From Mucilaginibacter limnophilus (lineage in GTDB: Bacteria > Bacteroidota > Bacteroidia > Sphingobacteriales > Sphingobacteriaceae), in contig NZ_SACK01000012.1 of assembly GCF_004005815.1 (NCBI RefSeq), forward strand, positions 1 through 64,000: a stretch of 64,000 nt of DNA, in the 5' to 3' direction. A program made the translations under genes and the position numbers. Below, piece after piece: positions 18,394 through 26,488 of this stretch; positions within the stretch are counted from its first letter, which is position 1, and every line of letters starts with the position of its first letter. The notes under the pieces are model-generated. The model was not told the DNA's origin. It saw only the letters and a list, made by a program, of their open reading frames with translations, and did not search any database.

Positions 18394-18504
18394 ATTTATA
18401 TCCCCCGGGATCCATTCTCCGGGACAGGAATTGGCACCTTCTTCATCCCATGAAGGGTTGCCAGCGGGTTATTGAGCCTGATCTCTCGCCGCTTCTTTAT
18501 AAAT
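18394..18504 (-). promoter_or_regulatory. SAM-I (S-box) riboswitch upstream of metY
   Basis: On the minus strand the aptamer core is clear: GAGAGATCAGG (18477-18487), then TGGCAACC (18455-18462), a P3 hairpin CTTCAT/ATGAAG (18441-18455), then GGTGCCAATTCCTG (18425-18438) and a P4-like CCCGG/CCGGG helix. The P1 stem would be ATTTATA (18498-18504) with TATAAAT (18394-18400). It precedes metY-metX-hom, a standard S-box target, and should lower expression when SAM binds. No canonical terminator with a U-run follows; the expression platform may involve the leader ORF just downstream. Confidence 0.92.
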
Positions 18505-18564
18505 CAAATGCCTTGTGAAGGGTATTTTGATCTTAAATTTTATATCTGTCGCCAAATATTGTTG

Positions 18565-18597
18565 CAAATATATGCCTATAAAAATCTAATAACCAAA
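18565..18597 (-). promoter_or_regulatory. Promoter of the SAM riboswitch / metYX-hom operon
   Basis: Bacteroidota-type promoter: -33 box TTTG (18594-18597), 21-bp spacer, -7 box TATATTTG (18565-18572). Transcription would start near 18557-18561, about 55 nt before the riboswitch P1 stem. Confidence 0.7.
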
Positions 18598-18619
18598 TTT
18601 AATTTGTAATTGTAATTTT

Positions 18620-19741
18620 TCATATAAAACTGAGCGCCCGGTCAATGTCGGCTATCAGGTCGTCTATGTGTTCAAGTCCTACTGAAACACGTAACAGGTT
18701 GCGCGGCGTTTTGGTATCTGGCCCTTCAACTGATGCGCGGTGTTCAATTAAACTTTCCACGCCGCCCAAACTGGTAGCCTGTGTAAACAATTGTATAGAG
18801 TTGGCCACTTTTCGTACATCATCTTCACTGCCTTTTATGGTGAACGAAAGCATACCGCCAAACGATTTCATTTGGCTTTTGGCTACCTCATACTGCGGAT
18901 GCGATGCCAGGCCAGGGTAGATCACCTTTTCAACCTTAGGATGTTTTTCCAGGTGTTCTGCAAGTAGCTGTGCGTTTTGTATATGTCCGCGAACACGGTA
19001 AGGCAATGTTTTGATGCTGCGAACCAGGTAATAGCAATCCATAGGCGAAGGGATAGCGCCGCCGCTTTCCTGCACCTGCCGGATCTTTTCCCACCATTCA
19101 GTTTTTTCTTTCGTGATGAGGGCGCCGCCCATTAGGTCGCTGTGCCCGCCGAAGTATTTGGTAGCCGAATGCATCACCACATCGGCGCCCAACTCAAGAG
19201 GCTGCTGGCAAATTGGCGTCGCAAAGGTGTTATCGCAAACCAGTTTAATATTATGCTGCTTCGCGATAGCAGATACTTTTCTAACGTCTGTAATTTTTAA
19301 TAAAGGGTTTGAAGGTGTTTCAACCCATATTAAACCTGTGTTTGATTTGATGCGCTGTTGCAAAAGCGCTTTGTCGTTCACATCAATAAAATCGAACTCC
19401 AATATCCCGGTAAACAATTGCTTAACCTGGTTCCGTAACCCGTGATACATGTCGTCAGGTAAAATGATATGTGTGCCCGGCTGCAGCGATTGAAATATTG
19501 CCATACCTGCCGCGTTACCCGATGAAAAGGAAGCCGCTTCAACACCACCTTCCAATTGAGCCAAAACCTGCTCCAAAGCCTTACGGTTAGGGTTGCCTGC
19601 ACGGCCGTACATATAACCGCCGGGATAACCACCGTCGGCACCGCGCTCAAAAGTTGTAGATAATATAATTGGCTGTACTACGGCTTTGCTTTGTTCGTCG
19701 GTATGGTTGCCCGCATGTATGGCGATAGTCTCAATCTTCAT
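18620..19741 (-). CDS. Trans-sulfuration PLP enzyme (cystathionine gamma-synthase/lyase family)
   Basis: PLP enzyme of the Cys/Met-metabolism family, 373 residues, the length of MetB/cystathionine gamma-lyases. The PLP lysine is in HSATKYFGGHSDLMGG; YGRAGNPNRKALE near the N-terminus contains the PLP-contact Tyr and Arg of the neighbouring subunit; and the C-terminus ends with RVSVGLEHIDDLIADID. Whether it makes cystathionine (synthase) or breaks it down (lyase, giving cysteine) cannot be decided from sequence alone; with MetY next door a role in methionine-to-cysteine conversion is attractive. It is not behind the riboswitch: it lies upstream of that promoter, on the same strand. Confidence 0.9.
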   Translation of the reverse strand: MKIETIAIHAGNHTDEQSKAVVQPIILSTTFERGADGGYPGGYMYGRAGNPNRKALEQVLAQLEGGVEAASFSSGNAAGMAIFQSLQPGTHIILPDDMYHGLRNQVKQLFTGILEFDFIDVNDKALLQQRIKSNTGLIWVETPSNPLLKITDVRKVSAIAKQHNIKLVCDNTFATPICQQPLELGADVVMHSATKYFGGHSDLMGGALITKEKTEWWEKIRQVQESGGAIPSPMDCYYLVRSIKTLPYRVRGHIQNAQLLAEHLEKHPKVEKVIYPGLASHPQYEVAKSQMKSFGGMLSFTIKGSEDDVRKVANSIQLFTQATSLGGVESLIEHRASVEGPDTKTPRNLLRVSVGLEHIDDLIADIDRALSFI

Positions 19742-19833
19742 AGTGTTGTTTTGAATGGCCGCAAAGTAATAAGTTTACATTTTAAATTGTAGCGTTTTAT
19801 TATAATTTACCGTAAGGTCATAAAACCTGTTTT

Positions 19834-20355
19834 ATGAAAGTATTTTTTCCTCTGCTTTTTGTACTGGCCATAGGCTTTACTTCATGTAAAAAAGATAAAG
19901 TTGAATCTGATTTTGATAAAAGCTACGATGCCTGGCAATCATTTAAAAAGTCAAGCGGCAACAATTACGTTTACGTAGTAACCAACGGCTCGTGGATTGG
20001 TACGGTTGATAGTACAACCATAACGGTAAGTAATGGTATCGTTATTAATCGTAATTATAGATATTATGTACGGGCTCAAAACGGCAGCAATAAATTGGTT
20101 TTAAAGGAAGAATGGATTGAAGGCCCTGCGCAAATCAATATTCATGAAAGAGGAGCAGCCGGCTTAACACTCGATGAAGTTTATACAAAAGCCAAAAAAG
20201 AATGGCTGAAAGTGAATGAAAAGGATAACGAAATTTATTTCGAGGCCAAAAATAACGGCATGATATCGCTGTGCGGATACGTACCAAAAGGCTGCATGGA
20301 CGATTGCTTTAATGGCATTTCAATTGCTTCAATAGAAGAAGTTAACACGTTCTAA
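19834..20355 (+). CDS. Hypothetical lipoprotein
   Basis: A 173-residue predicted lipoprotein: signal sequence MKVFFPLLFVLAIGFTSC with the lipidated Cys at 18 followed by KKDK. The mature part has many Trp, Tyr and alternating polar residues, compatible with a small beta-rich fold, and four Cys near the C-terminus (LCGYVPKGCMDDCF). I do not recognise a family. Its stop is directly followed by the ATG of a second small lipoprotein, so the two form an operon. They are divergent from the trans-sulfuration gene. Confidence 0.75.
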   Translation: MKVFFPLLFVLAIGFTSCKKDKVESDFDKSYDAWQSFKKSSGNNYVYVVTNGSWIGTVDSTTITVSNGIVINRNYRYYVRAQNGSNKLVLKEEWIEGPAQINIHERGAAGLTLDEVYTKAKKEWLKVNEKDNEIYFEAKNNGMISLCGYVPKGCMDDCFNGISIASIEEVNTF

Positions 20356-20766
20356 ATGAAAAATCTGATTCTTATACTGATACTTTTTGTGATAGTAGCC
20401 TGCAGCAAGCAAATACTTAATTCCAACAGTTCGGTTTATAACGGACAACTTGACGGCAAATGGAACTGGAGAAGATCCACCGGCGGTTTTGCCGGACAAA
20501 CCATAACACAGGAAACATTACGCTATACAATGGGTATTAGGTTTGCTGCTGATAGTGTTTATATGCTGAGAAACGACAGTATAAAAGATCGCGACCAATA
20601 CACTATATCAAGAGGTAAAAGCATCATCTCGCCCGATTCGGTTAACATTATTCAGTACAATGCCGGTCACATCAACCAGGTAATAGTTTCTGTTACTGCT
20701 GATACACTGGTACTGGCTGATAATGTTAACGATGGCTATACTTCCGTTTACGTACGGGATAAATAG
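20356..20766 (+). CDS. Hypothetical small lipoprotein
   Basis: A 136-residue predicted lipoprotein: MKNLILILILFVIVACSKQ with the lipobox Cys at 16. The mature part is polar, starts with an Asn/Ser-rich segment and a WNWRRSTGG motif. It looks like a small secreted beta-sandwich or lipocalin-like domain that I cannot name. It begins on the base after the stop of the preceding lipoprotein, implying translational coupling. The next gene, mqnE, is 59 bp away and has its own promoter-like box. Confidence 0.72.
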   Translation: MKNLILILILFVIVACSKQILNSNSSVYNGQLDGKWNWRRSTGGFAGQTITQETLRYTMGIRFAADSVYMLRNDSIKDRDQYTISRGKSIISPDSVNIIQYNAGHINQVIVSVTADTLVLADNVNDGYTSVYVRDK

Positions 20767-20801
20767 TGACATGTTTGTGATATTCTGATGTTGTAATTGC
20801 G

Positions 20802-20809
20802 TATTTTTG
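20802..20809 (+). promoter_or_regulatory. Possible -7 box for mqnE
   Basis: TATTTTTG fits the TAnnTTTG consensus. It ends 16 bp before the mqnE start codon. The nearest TTTG upstream (20773-20776) is a little too far (25 bp) for a usual -33 box, so confidence is modest. Confidence 0.4.
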
Positions 20810-20825
20810 CAGCAAAGGAATTTAG

Positions 20826-22019
20826 ATGCCGGCTGAAGATAGTTTACAGATATTATTACACGACGCCAGCCTACCCGCCACCCTGAGGCAGATAGCACTG
20901 AAAGTACATAACGGCGAACGCATTACTTTTGATGAAGGCGTATTGTTGTATGAAGAAGCCGAACTCGGCTTTTTAGGCGTACTGGCCAATTACATCCGCG
21001 AGAAAAAACACGGTGATACCACTTATTTCAACCGTAATTTCCATATCGAACCAACCAATCTTTGTGTTTACGATTGTAAGTTCTGCTCGTACTCGCGCCT
21101 GATAAAACAGCGTGCCGACGGTTGGGAATATACTATGGACGAGATGCTTGACATCGTAAAAAAATACGATGGTGAGCCGGTTACCGAAGTGCATATTGTT
21201 GGCGGTGTGTTACCGCAGTATGATGTGCCTTTTTATGCCGAACTCTTCCGCCGCATTAAGGCACACAGGCCAAACCTGCATGTTAAAGCGCTTACACCGG
21301 TTGAGTACCACTATATATTTAAAAAGGCGAAGATCGACTACGCTACAGGCATGGCCTTGATGAAAGATGCCGGATTGGAATCGATGCCGGGTGGGGGCGC
21401 GGAGATTTTTCATGAAGAAATACGCGACCACATAGCCAAAGATAAATGTACTGCCAACCAGTGGCTGCAGATACATGAAGAATGGCACAAACTGGGCATG
21501 CGCTCAAACGCTACAATGCTATATGGCCATATCGAGAAATACTGGCACCGGATTGACCATATGGAACGCCTTCGCCAGTTACAGGACAAGACAGGCGGCT
21601 TCCAGACGTTTATTCCGCTAAAATTCCGTAATAAAGACAACCAGATGTCGAATGTTGCTGAAGCAAGCGTAATAGAAGATTTGCGTAATTATGCGATAGC
21701 GCGTATCTACCTTGATAATTTTGATCATATTAAAGCTTACTGGGCTATGATCAGCAGAAATACGGCGCAGTTGTCGCTGAACTTTGGTGTTGACGATATT
21801 GACGGTACGCTTGACGATACCACCAAAATATACTCAATGGCAGGCGCCGAAGAGCAGCACCCGGCCATGAGCACCAAAGAGCTTGTAGAACTGATAAAAC
21901 ACGTAGGCCGTAAACCGGTTGAACGCGATACCTTATATAATGTGGTTACAGATTACAGTAACGTTGAGTTTGCCGAAGAAAAGAAGCCACAGTTTTATAA
22001 GCTTCCGGTGGTTAATTAG
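20826..22019 (+). CDS. mqnE: Aminofutalosine synthase (radical SAM)
   Basis: Radical SAM enzyme of the futalosine menaquinone pathway: joins 3-[(1-carboxyvinyl)oxy]benzoate with the adenosyl radical to give aminofutalosine. The [4Fe-4S] motif NLCVYDCKFC places Cys at residues 80, 84 and 87. Other family segments are HIVGGVLPQYDVPFY, ALTPVEYHY, GGGAEIF and TFIPLKFRN. Its 397 residues match MqnE. MqnC is the closest alternative, but the presence of mqnA two genes downstream and the sequence segments favour MqnE. Confidence 0.9.
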   Translation: MPAEDSLQILLHDASLPATLRQIALKVHNGERITFDEGVLLYEEAELGFLGVLANYIREKKHGDTTYFNRNFHIEPTNLCVYDCKFCSYSRLIKQRADGWEYTMDEMLDIVKKYDGEPVTEVHIVGGVLPQYDVPFYAELFRRIKAHRPNLHVKALTPVEYHYIFKKAKIDYATGMALMKDAGLESMPGGGAEIFHEEIRDHIAKDKCTANQWLQIHEEWHKLGMRSNATMLYGHIEKYWHRIDHMERLRQLQDKTGGFQTFIPLKFRNKDNQMSNVAEASVIEDLRNYAIARIYLDNFDHIKAYWAMISRNTAQLSLNFGVDDIDGTLDDTTKIYSMAGAEEQHPAMSTKELVELIKHVGRKPVERDTLYNVVTDYSNVEFAEEKKPQFYKLPVVN

Positions 22020-22076
22020 CGGAGAGTAGAACCGCGAGCGCAAAGCACTCTGTTTAACTTTCCACTCGTATAAAGA

Positions 22077-22706
22077 ATGATAGAAAAAACACTATACATT
22101 GTCCGCCATGGGCAAACCGACTTAAACAAACGCGGTATTGTGCAGGGCAGGGGAATGAACACCGATCTGAATGAAGAAGGGCACGCGCAGGCTGAGCAAT
22201 TTTACGCCGCTTATAAAGATGTCCCTTTTAACAAGATATATATATCTACCCTTAAACGTACACAACAAAGCATACAGGGGTTTATAGATAAAGGTATTCC
22301 ATACGAAAAGCTTTCAGGACTTGATGAGTTGGCATGGGGTGTATTCGAGGGGCAGCCAAGTACACCCGAAAGTAAGGCCGCTTTTATGGATTTGATGCGC
22401 AACTGGCTCGACGGTAACCTGGATGTTAAGTTTGAAGGCGGTGAAAGCCCTAACGAAGTTAAGCTAAGGCAGGAAGAAGCGCTTAATACCATCATGAGCC
22501 ATCCGGAAGAAAAAACTGTGCTGATATGTATGCATGGCCGTGCCATGCGCCTGCTGATGTGCCTGCTCACTAACCGGCCGCTTACCGATATGGACAGCTT
22601 TCCGCACCAAAACCTTGTATTATATAAAGTAACTTATGACGGCGAAAAATTTGAGATAGTTGATTTCAATAACGCCCTGCATTTAAAAACAGCTTCTGAA
22701 CGATAA
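22077..22706 (+). CDS. Histidine phosphatase family protein (phosphoglycerate-mutase-like)
   Basis: Cytoplasmic acid-phosphatase-like protein, 209 residues. The catalytic RHG motif is in YIVRHGQTDLNKRGIVQGRG near residue 11, with the second histidine in MHGRAMRLLMCLL around 153. The substrate is unknown. It sits between mqnE and mqnA and ends one base before the GTG start of mqnA, so it is likely co-transcribed with the menaquinone genes, although no role for a phosphatase in that pathway follows from the sequence. Confidence 0.9.
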   Translation: MIEKTLYIVRHGQTDLNKRGIVQGRGMNTDLNEEGHAQAEQFYAAYKDVPFNKIYISTLKRTQQSIQGFIDKGIPYEKLSGLDELAWGVFEGQPSTPESKAAFMDLMRNWLDGNLDVKFEGGESPNEVKLRQEEALNTIMSHPEEKTVLICMHGRAMRLLMCLLTNRPLTDMDSFPHQNLVLYKVTYDGEKFEIVDFNNALHLKTASER

Positions 22707-23450
22707 GTGGAAAAGATTAGAATTTCGGCGGTTAGTTATACCAATACTAAACCGTTTATATATGGCCTGCAACATTCAGGCATTTTAAATGATATAGAAC
22801 TTAGCCTTGACATTCCGGCTGATTGCGCCCAGAAACTGATAGATGATAAAGCCGACATTGGTTTGATACCTGTGGCCGCTACCTTAAACTTACCTGAGTG
22901 GCATATAGTAGCCGATTATGGCATTGGAGCGAACGGTGCGGTTAACTCAGTATTTATATTCAGCAACACTGAGATACGTAACGTAAAAAGATTACAGCTC
23001 GATCCGCAGTCGCGTACCTCAAATAACCTGGCAAAGGTACTTCTTAAAAATTACTGGAAGTTAGCACCTGAATTTGTTGTCGGTGCTGAGGATTATTCAG
23101 CATCAACCGACCCTGAAACAGCGTTTGTACAAATAGGGGACAGAACATTTGGCAAAAAGGATAACTACGCTTATGCTTATGACCTTGCCGAAGAGTGGAA
23201 AAGATTTACCAGCCTGCCATTTCTTTTTGCCGCCTGGATAGCTAACAAACCCATCAGCAATGACTTCATTGCAGAATTCAATAAAGCATTGAAATTTGGC
23301 CTTGATCACCGTGAAGAACTATTCAGGGAATTACCTAAACGCCCTGATTTTGATATTCATGATTACCTGCTGAATAAGATAGACTTTAATGTTACTGAAG
23401 ACAAAAAACAAGCGCTGCACCTTTTCCTGAAATATATTAAGGAGCTATAA
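22707..23450 (+). CDS. mqnA: Chorismate dehydratase (menaquinone biosynthesis MqnA)
   Basis: MqnA removes water from chorismate to form 3-[(1-carboxyvinyl)oxy]benzoate, the first committed step of the futalosine pathway. The start is the GTG at 22707. Family segments: ISAVSYTNTKPFIYGL at the N-terminus, DIGLIPVAATLNLP, and DPQSRTSNNLAKVLL. The 247-residue length and periplasmic-binding-protein-like fold are typical, without a signal peptide. It completes mqnE-phosphatase-mqnA and is followed by a long hairpin terminator. Confidence 0.92.
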   Translation: MEKIRISAVSYTNTKPFIYGLQHSGILNDIELSLDIPADCAQKLIDDKADIGLIPVAATLNLPEWHIVADYGIGANGAVNSVFIFSNTEIRNVKRLQLDPQSRTSNNLAKVLLKNYWKLAPEFVVGAEDYSASTDPETAFVQIGDRTFGKKDNYAYAYDLAEEWKRFTSLPFLFAAWIANKPISNDFIAEFNKALKFGLDHREELFRELPKRPDFDIHDYLLNKIDFNVTEDKKQALHLFLKYIKEL

Positions 23451-23509
23451 TGCTAAAACAGTAAAGCTGAAATATATTCAGACGTTTTTCCTCAGATTTT
23501 ACTGACCAC

Positions 23510-23557
23510 ACCCTTGTCTTAGTGTAATTTTAACACTAAGGCAAGGGTTGTTTTTTT
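23510..23557 (+). terminator. Intrinsic terminator after mqnA
   Basis: A 16-bp stem (23510-23525 with 23533-23548) with one G-U pair and a 7-nt loop, followed by seven T at 23551-23557. A 16-bp segment of it, CTTAGTGTAATTTTAA (23518-23533), recurs at 23585-23600. Confidence 0.92.
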
Positions 23558-23679
23558 ACGATATTTCAAAATTCCGGATAATAACTTAGTGTAATTTTAA
23601 AAAATTTAAAATATATGCCAATTTGTTATGATATTTTTATAAAAATTAAAATTAATTTATCAAATTAATATTTATAACT

Positions 23680-23687
23680 TACTTTTG
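23680..23687 (+). promoter_or_regulatory. -7 box for the PepSY-like protein gene
   Basis: TACTTTTG matches TAnnTTTG and lies 24 bp before the start codon. The upstream stretch is very AT-rich without a clear TTTG at the right distance. Confidence 0.5.
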
Positions 23688-23711
23688 TTATGGATTTAAA
23701 TTTAAGACACA

Positions 23712-24176
23712 ATGAAAAAATTATTCATAATTCCGGTAATCGCAGGTTTGTTAAGCACAGGTCTTTATGCAAATGCTGCAGTTAAAAATGTAAAAGACGA
23801 CGACGGTAGCCGTGTATCATATTCAGTAATCAACCAGTTTAAAGCTGATTTCAGGGACGCTAAAAATGTAACCTGGACAATAACCGACAACTGCCAAAAA
23901 GCTGAGTTTATATTGAACGGTGTAAAAACCACCGCTTTCTACAATTTTTCAGGTGATTTTATGGGCACAACTGAACGCGTTGCTTACTCTGCTGTTTCAG
24001 AAAGGGCTCAGAAAGAGATCGCAGCAAAATATAAAGGTTATGCAGTAGGTGATGTAATCAAACTTCAAACTACAGAATCTACTCAATTATTTGTTGACCT
24101 GAAAAACGATAAGGAAGAAGTATTGGTACGTGTATCACCAACTTCAACAGTATCATTTTTTCAACAAGTAAAGTAA
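23712..24176 (+). CDS. Secreted PepSY-like (BLIP-fold) protein
   Basis: A 154-residue exported protein: signal peptide MKKLFIIPVIAGLLSTGLYANA, then one alpha/beta unit with the pattern NQFKADFRDAKNVTWT ... KAEFILNGVKTTAFYNFSGDFMGTTE. This resembles the PepSY-like / beta-lactamase-inhibitor-like proteins that are common in Bacteroidota and of unknown role. The gene is monocistronic: it has its own promoter-like box and is closed off by terminators on both sides. It does not seem connected to the sulfur genes that converge on it. Confidence 0.82.
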   Translation: MKKLFIIPVIAGLLSTGLYANAAVKNVKDDDGSRVSYSVINQFKADFRDAKNVTWTITDNCQKAEFILNGVKTTAFYNFSGDFMGTTERVAYSAVSERAQKEIAAKYKGYAVGDVIKLQTTESTQLFVDLKNDKEEVLVRVSPTSTVSFFQQVK

Positions 24177-24202
24177 AAAACACAACAACCTCATATATAT
24201 GC

Positions 24203-24237
24203 AAAGCGCCTGTTTGTAATAAACAGGCGCTTTTTTT
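24203..24237 (+). terminator. Intrinsic terminator
   Basis: A 13-bp perfect stem AAAGCGCCTGTTT / AAACAGGCGCTTT with a GTAAT loop and a run of seven T (24231-24237). It ends the PepSY-like gene; it also faces the end of cysH but has no U-run in that direction. Confidence 0.92.
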
Positions 24238-24255
24238 ATGAGCAATTTTCTAAGT

Positions 24256-24966
24256 TCAATGCTGTTTTACGGCATGTAAACCACATTCTTTCTTCGACTG
24301 ATCTTCCCACCACCAACGGCCGGCACGAAAATCTTCGCCTTCCTGCACAGCGCGTGTACAAGGCATACAGCCAATACTTGGAAAGCCGCGATCATGCAGT
24401 GAATTATAGGGGATATTATTTTCTTTAATATAAGCCTTAACCTCATCCAGCGTCCAACTGTAAATAGGATGGTATTTAACAATGTTGTTCACCTCGTCCC
24501 ATTCCACATTATCCATATACTGGCGGTTGGCCGACTGCTCGGCACGTATGCCGGTTATCCAGCACTTGTTGCCTGTAAGTGCACGTCTTAAGGGTTCTAT
24601 CTTACGTATGGCGCAACATTCCTTACGGTCTTCAACCGAATTGTAAAAACTATTGGGGCCTTTGGCATTTACCATGGCCTCAACCAGCTCATGGTTAGGG
24701 TAGTAGGAATGTACCGGTTTACCGTAAATTTCCATAGTACGGTTCCATACATAATATGTCTCCGGAAATAGCCTGCCTGTTTCAAGTGTAAAAACTTTTA
24801 TAGGCAGGTCATTTGAAAATATCATGTGTGTAATAACCTGGTCTTCCCAGCCAAAACTGGTAGAAAAAACTATCTCACCCGGAAACTGAGCAGCAAGCGT
24901 ACGCAATGCTTCAACAGGTTCAAGTCCGGCAATTTCCTTTTTTACGTATTCAGATATCTCACTCAT
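24256..24966 (-). CDS. cysH: Adenylyl-sulfate (APS/PAPS) reductase, assimilatory
   Basis: Reduces activated sulfate to sulfite using thioredoxin. The protein has the paired cysteines RKECCAIRK (about residues 113-119), CMPC near 200 and the catalytic ECGLH near the C-terminus. The CC...CxxC set normally binds a [4Fe-4S] cluster, which marks the APS-reductase type. FSTSFGWEDQVITH is the substrate-binding region. Length 236. It is the last gene of the sulfite-reductase operon: its start lies 1 bp after the stop of the siroheme-synthase fusion. Genes for sulfate activation (cysD/cysN) are not in this window. Confidence 0.93.
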   Translation of the reverse strand: MSEISEYVKKEIAGLEPVEALRTLAAQFPGEIVFSTSFGWEDQVITHMIFSNDLPIKVFTLETGRLFPETYYVWNRTMEIYGKPVHSYYPNHELVEAMVNAKGPNSFYNSVEDRKECCAIRKIEPLRRALTGNKCWITGIRAEQSANRQYMDNVEWDEVNNIVKYHPIYSWTLDEVKAYIKENNIPYNSLHDRGFPSIGCMPCTRAVQEGEDFRAGRWWWEDQSKKECGLHAVKQH

Positions 24967-24967
24967 C

Positions 24968-26488
24968 TTACAACACTTTTATTACAAAGTTAGCAATACT
25001 GCGGATGCTTATCAGCACAACAATGATACCTACTGCCACCATAATTACTTTTGATGATATGCGGTTAGATATTTTTGCCGCGATTGGTGATGCCAGCGCG
25101 CTGCCAATAATAAGCCCGGCCACGGCATCCCAATGCGCGCTTTTCAGCATGGTTACAAAGGTAAGCGAACTCATTAGTGCAATAAAGAAGCGCGACAATT
25201 TTACCGTACCTAATGAAAAACGCGCGTGCCTGCCGCCTGCTATCAGGGTAGATAACACGATAGAACCCCAGCCACCGCCGCCCACAGCATCAATAAATCC
25301 ACCGCCTAAGCCCAGCAGCGAAATCTTTTTTATTTTATCGGCCGATTTTTTTGGCTTGCGGTTAAATGCTTTTGATAAAATAACTATACCTAATATTAGC
25401 GTATAAGCAGATACAAACGGGCGGGTGTACTGACTGTAATGTTCTAATGATGATAACAGATAGGCACCGGTTACGGCACCAATGATACCCGGAATAAGCA
25501 GCAGTTTAAAGAGCTTCCAATTTACATTTCCCATACGGTAGTGCATCCATCCGGCAATGCCGTTACTTAACACTTCTGACAGGTGGACAGCCATACTGGC
25601 CGATGCCGGCGGTACCCCCATTGATAACGAAAATGTGGTTGAGGTTACCCCATAGGACATGCCGATGGCCCCGTCTATCATGGCAAAAACGAAGCCCGCA
25701 CCTAAAAAGTAATAAAACATTGGGTCGATGTCTCTTACGTAAGCCTGAAAATCGGGCTCTTTATACCAAAGCGATACCAGACTTATAACAATACACGCAA
25801 TTGAGGTAAGCCATATGCCCCAACGCAACAGCATTTTATGATTTGGTGCTGCTTTACGTGGTGCCGCGCTTAATATCGCGGTAGCTTCATTCAGCTTTTT
25901 TACTTTGTAAGCAAAATCTCCCTTAAGATTATCGCGCAGTGCGCTCATATGCTCAAGCGTATCGTCAATCTCGTCGGGTATTTCGCGGTTTAAAAATTCT
26001 TTAATGCGTTTGGCAATCGTTGGCGATTTGCCGTTGGTAGAAATAGCTATTTTAAGATTGCCTTTATGCACTATCGAACTTAGGTAAAAGTCGCATAGCT
26101 CAGGTTTATCTGCAATATTTACCAACAGCTTACGGTCGTGCGCAGCCTGAACAATGTATTCATTCAGATTGTTGTCATTTGTACCTGCAATAACCAGATC
26201 GGCTTTATCAAGGTCGTACTCGGCAAAGGCTTTGTTTATAACAGTTACGTTTTTATTATTTGCTGCAAGTGCGTGTATTTCAGGCAATATTTCCCTGGCA
26301 ATAACAGTAACCCTGGCTTGAGGGCTGTTGGTAAGCACAGCGGTAAGTTTTTCTAAACCTACTTTACCGGCGCCAATAACCACTGTATGCAGCTGGTGCA
26401 GTTTAATAAATACCGGAAACAACTCGTTTCCGGTGCCCTTGCTTTGTTCGGCAGGAGTTACTTTGTTATCGTTAGGCAATAGCGTCAT
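24968..26488 (-). CDS. Fusion: precorrin-2 dehydrogenase/ferrochelatase (CysG-B-like) + TSUP permease
   Basis: A 506-residue protein with two parts. The N-terminal cytoplasmic part (about 22-205) has LFPVFIKLHQLHTVVIGAGKVGLEKL, a Rossmann motif, and STNGKSPTIAKRIKEFL, as in siroheme synthases that oxidise precorrin-2 and insert iron. The C-terminal part (about 220-506) has roughly eight or nine hydrophobic spans with GMSYGVTSTTFSLSMGVPPASASMAVHLSE and GGGFIDAVGGGGWGSIVLSTLI, the signature of TSUP/TauE-SafE transporters of sulfite, sulfonates or sulfate. It overlaps cobA by 17 bp. The fusion ties siroheme supply for sulfite reductase to transport of a sulfur anion. Confidence 0.9.
   Translation of the reverse strand: MTLLPNDNKVTPAEQSKGTGNELFPVFIKLHQLHTVVIGAGKVGLEKLTAVLTNSPQARVTVIAREILPEIHALAANNKNVTVINKAFAEYDLDKADLVIAGTNDNNLNEYIVQAAHDRKLLVNIADKPELCDFYLSSIVHKGNLKIAISTNGKSPTIAKRIKEFLNREIPDEIDDTLEHMSALRDNLKGDFAYKVKKLNEATAILSAAPRKAAPNHKMLLRWGIWLTSIACIVISLVSLWYKEPDFQAYVRDIDPMFYYFLGAGFVFAMIDGAIGMSYGVTSTTFSLSMGVPPASASMAVHLSEVLSNGIAGWMHYRMGNVNWKLFKLLLIPGIIGAVTGAYLLSSLEHYSQYTRPFVSAYTLILGIVILSKAFNRKPKKSADKIKKISLLGLGGGFIDAVGGGGWGSIVLSTLIAGGRHARFSLGTVKLSRFFIALMSSLTFVTMLKSAHWDAVAGLIIGSALASPIAAKISNRISSKVIMVAVGIIVVLISIRSIANFVIKVL

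Noticed and set aside
18601..19833. A second SAM riboswitch or leader for the trans-sulfuration gene
   Set aside because: The upstream gap (19742-19833) is only 92 bp, shows no aptamer core or Cys-rich ORF, and the gene is not behind the riboswitch.
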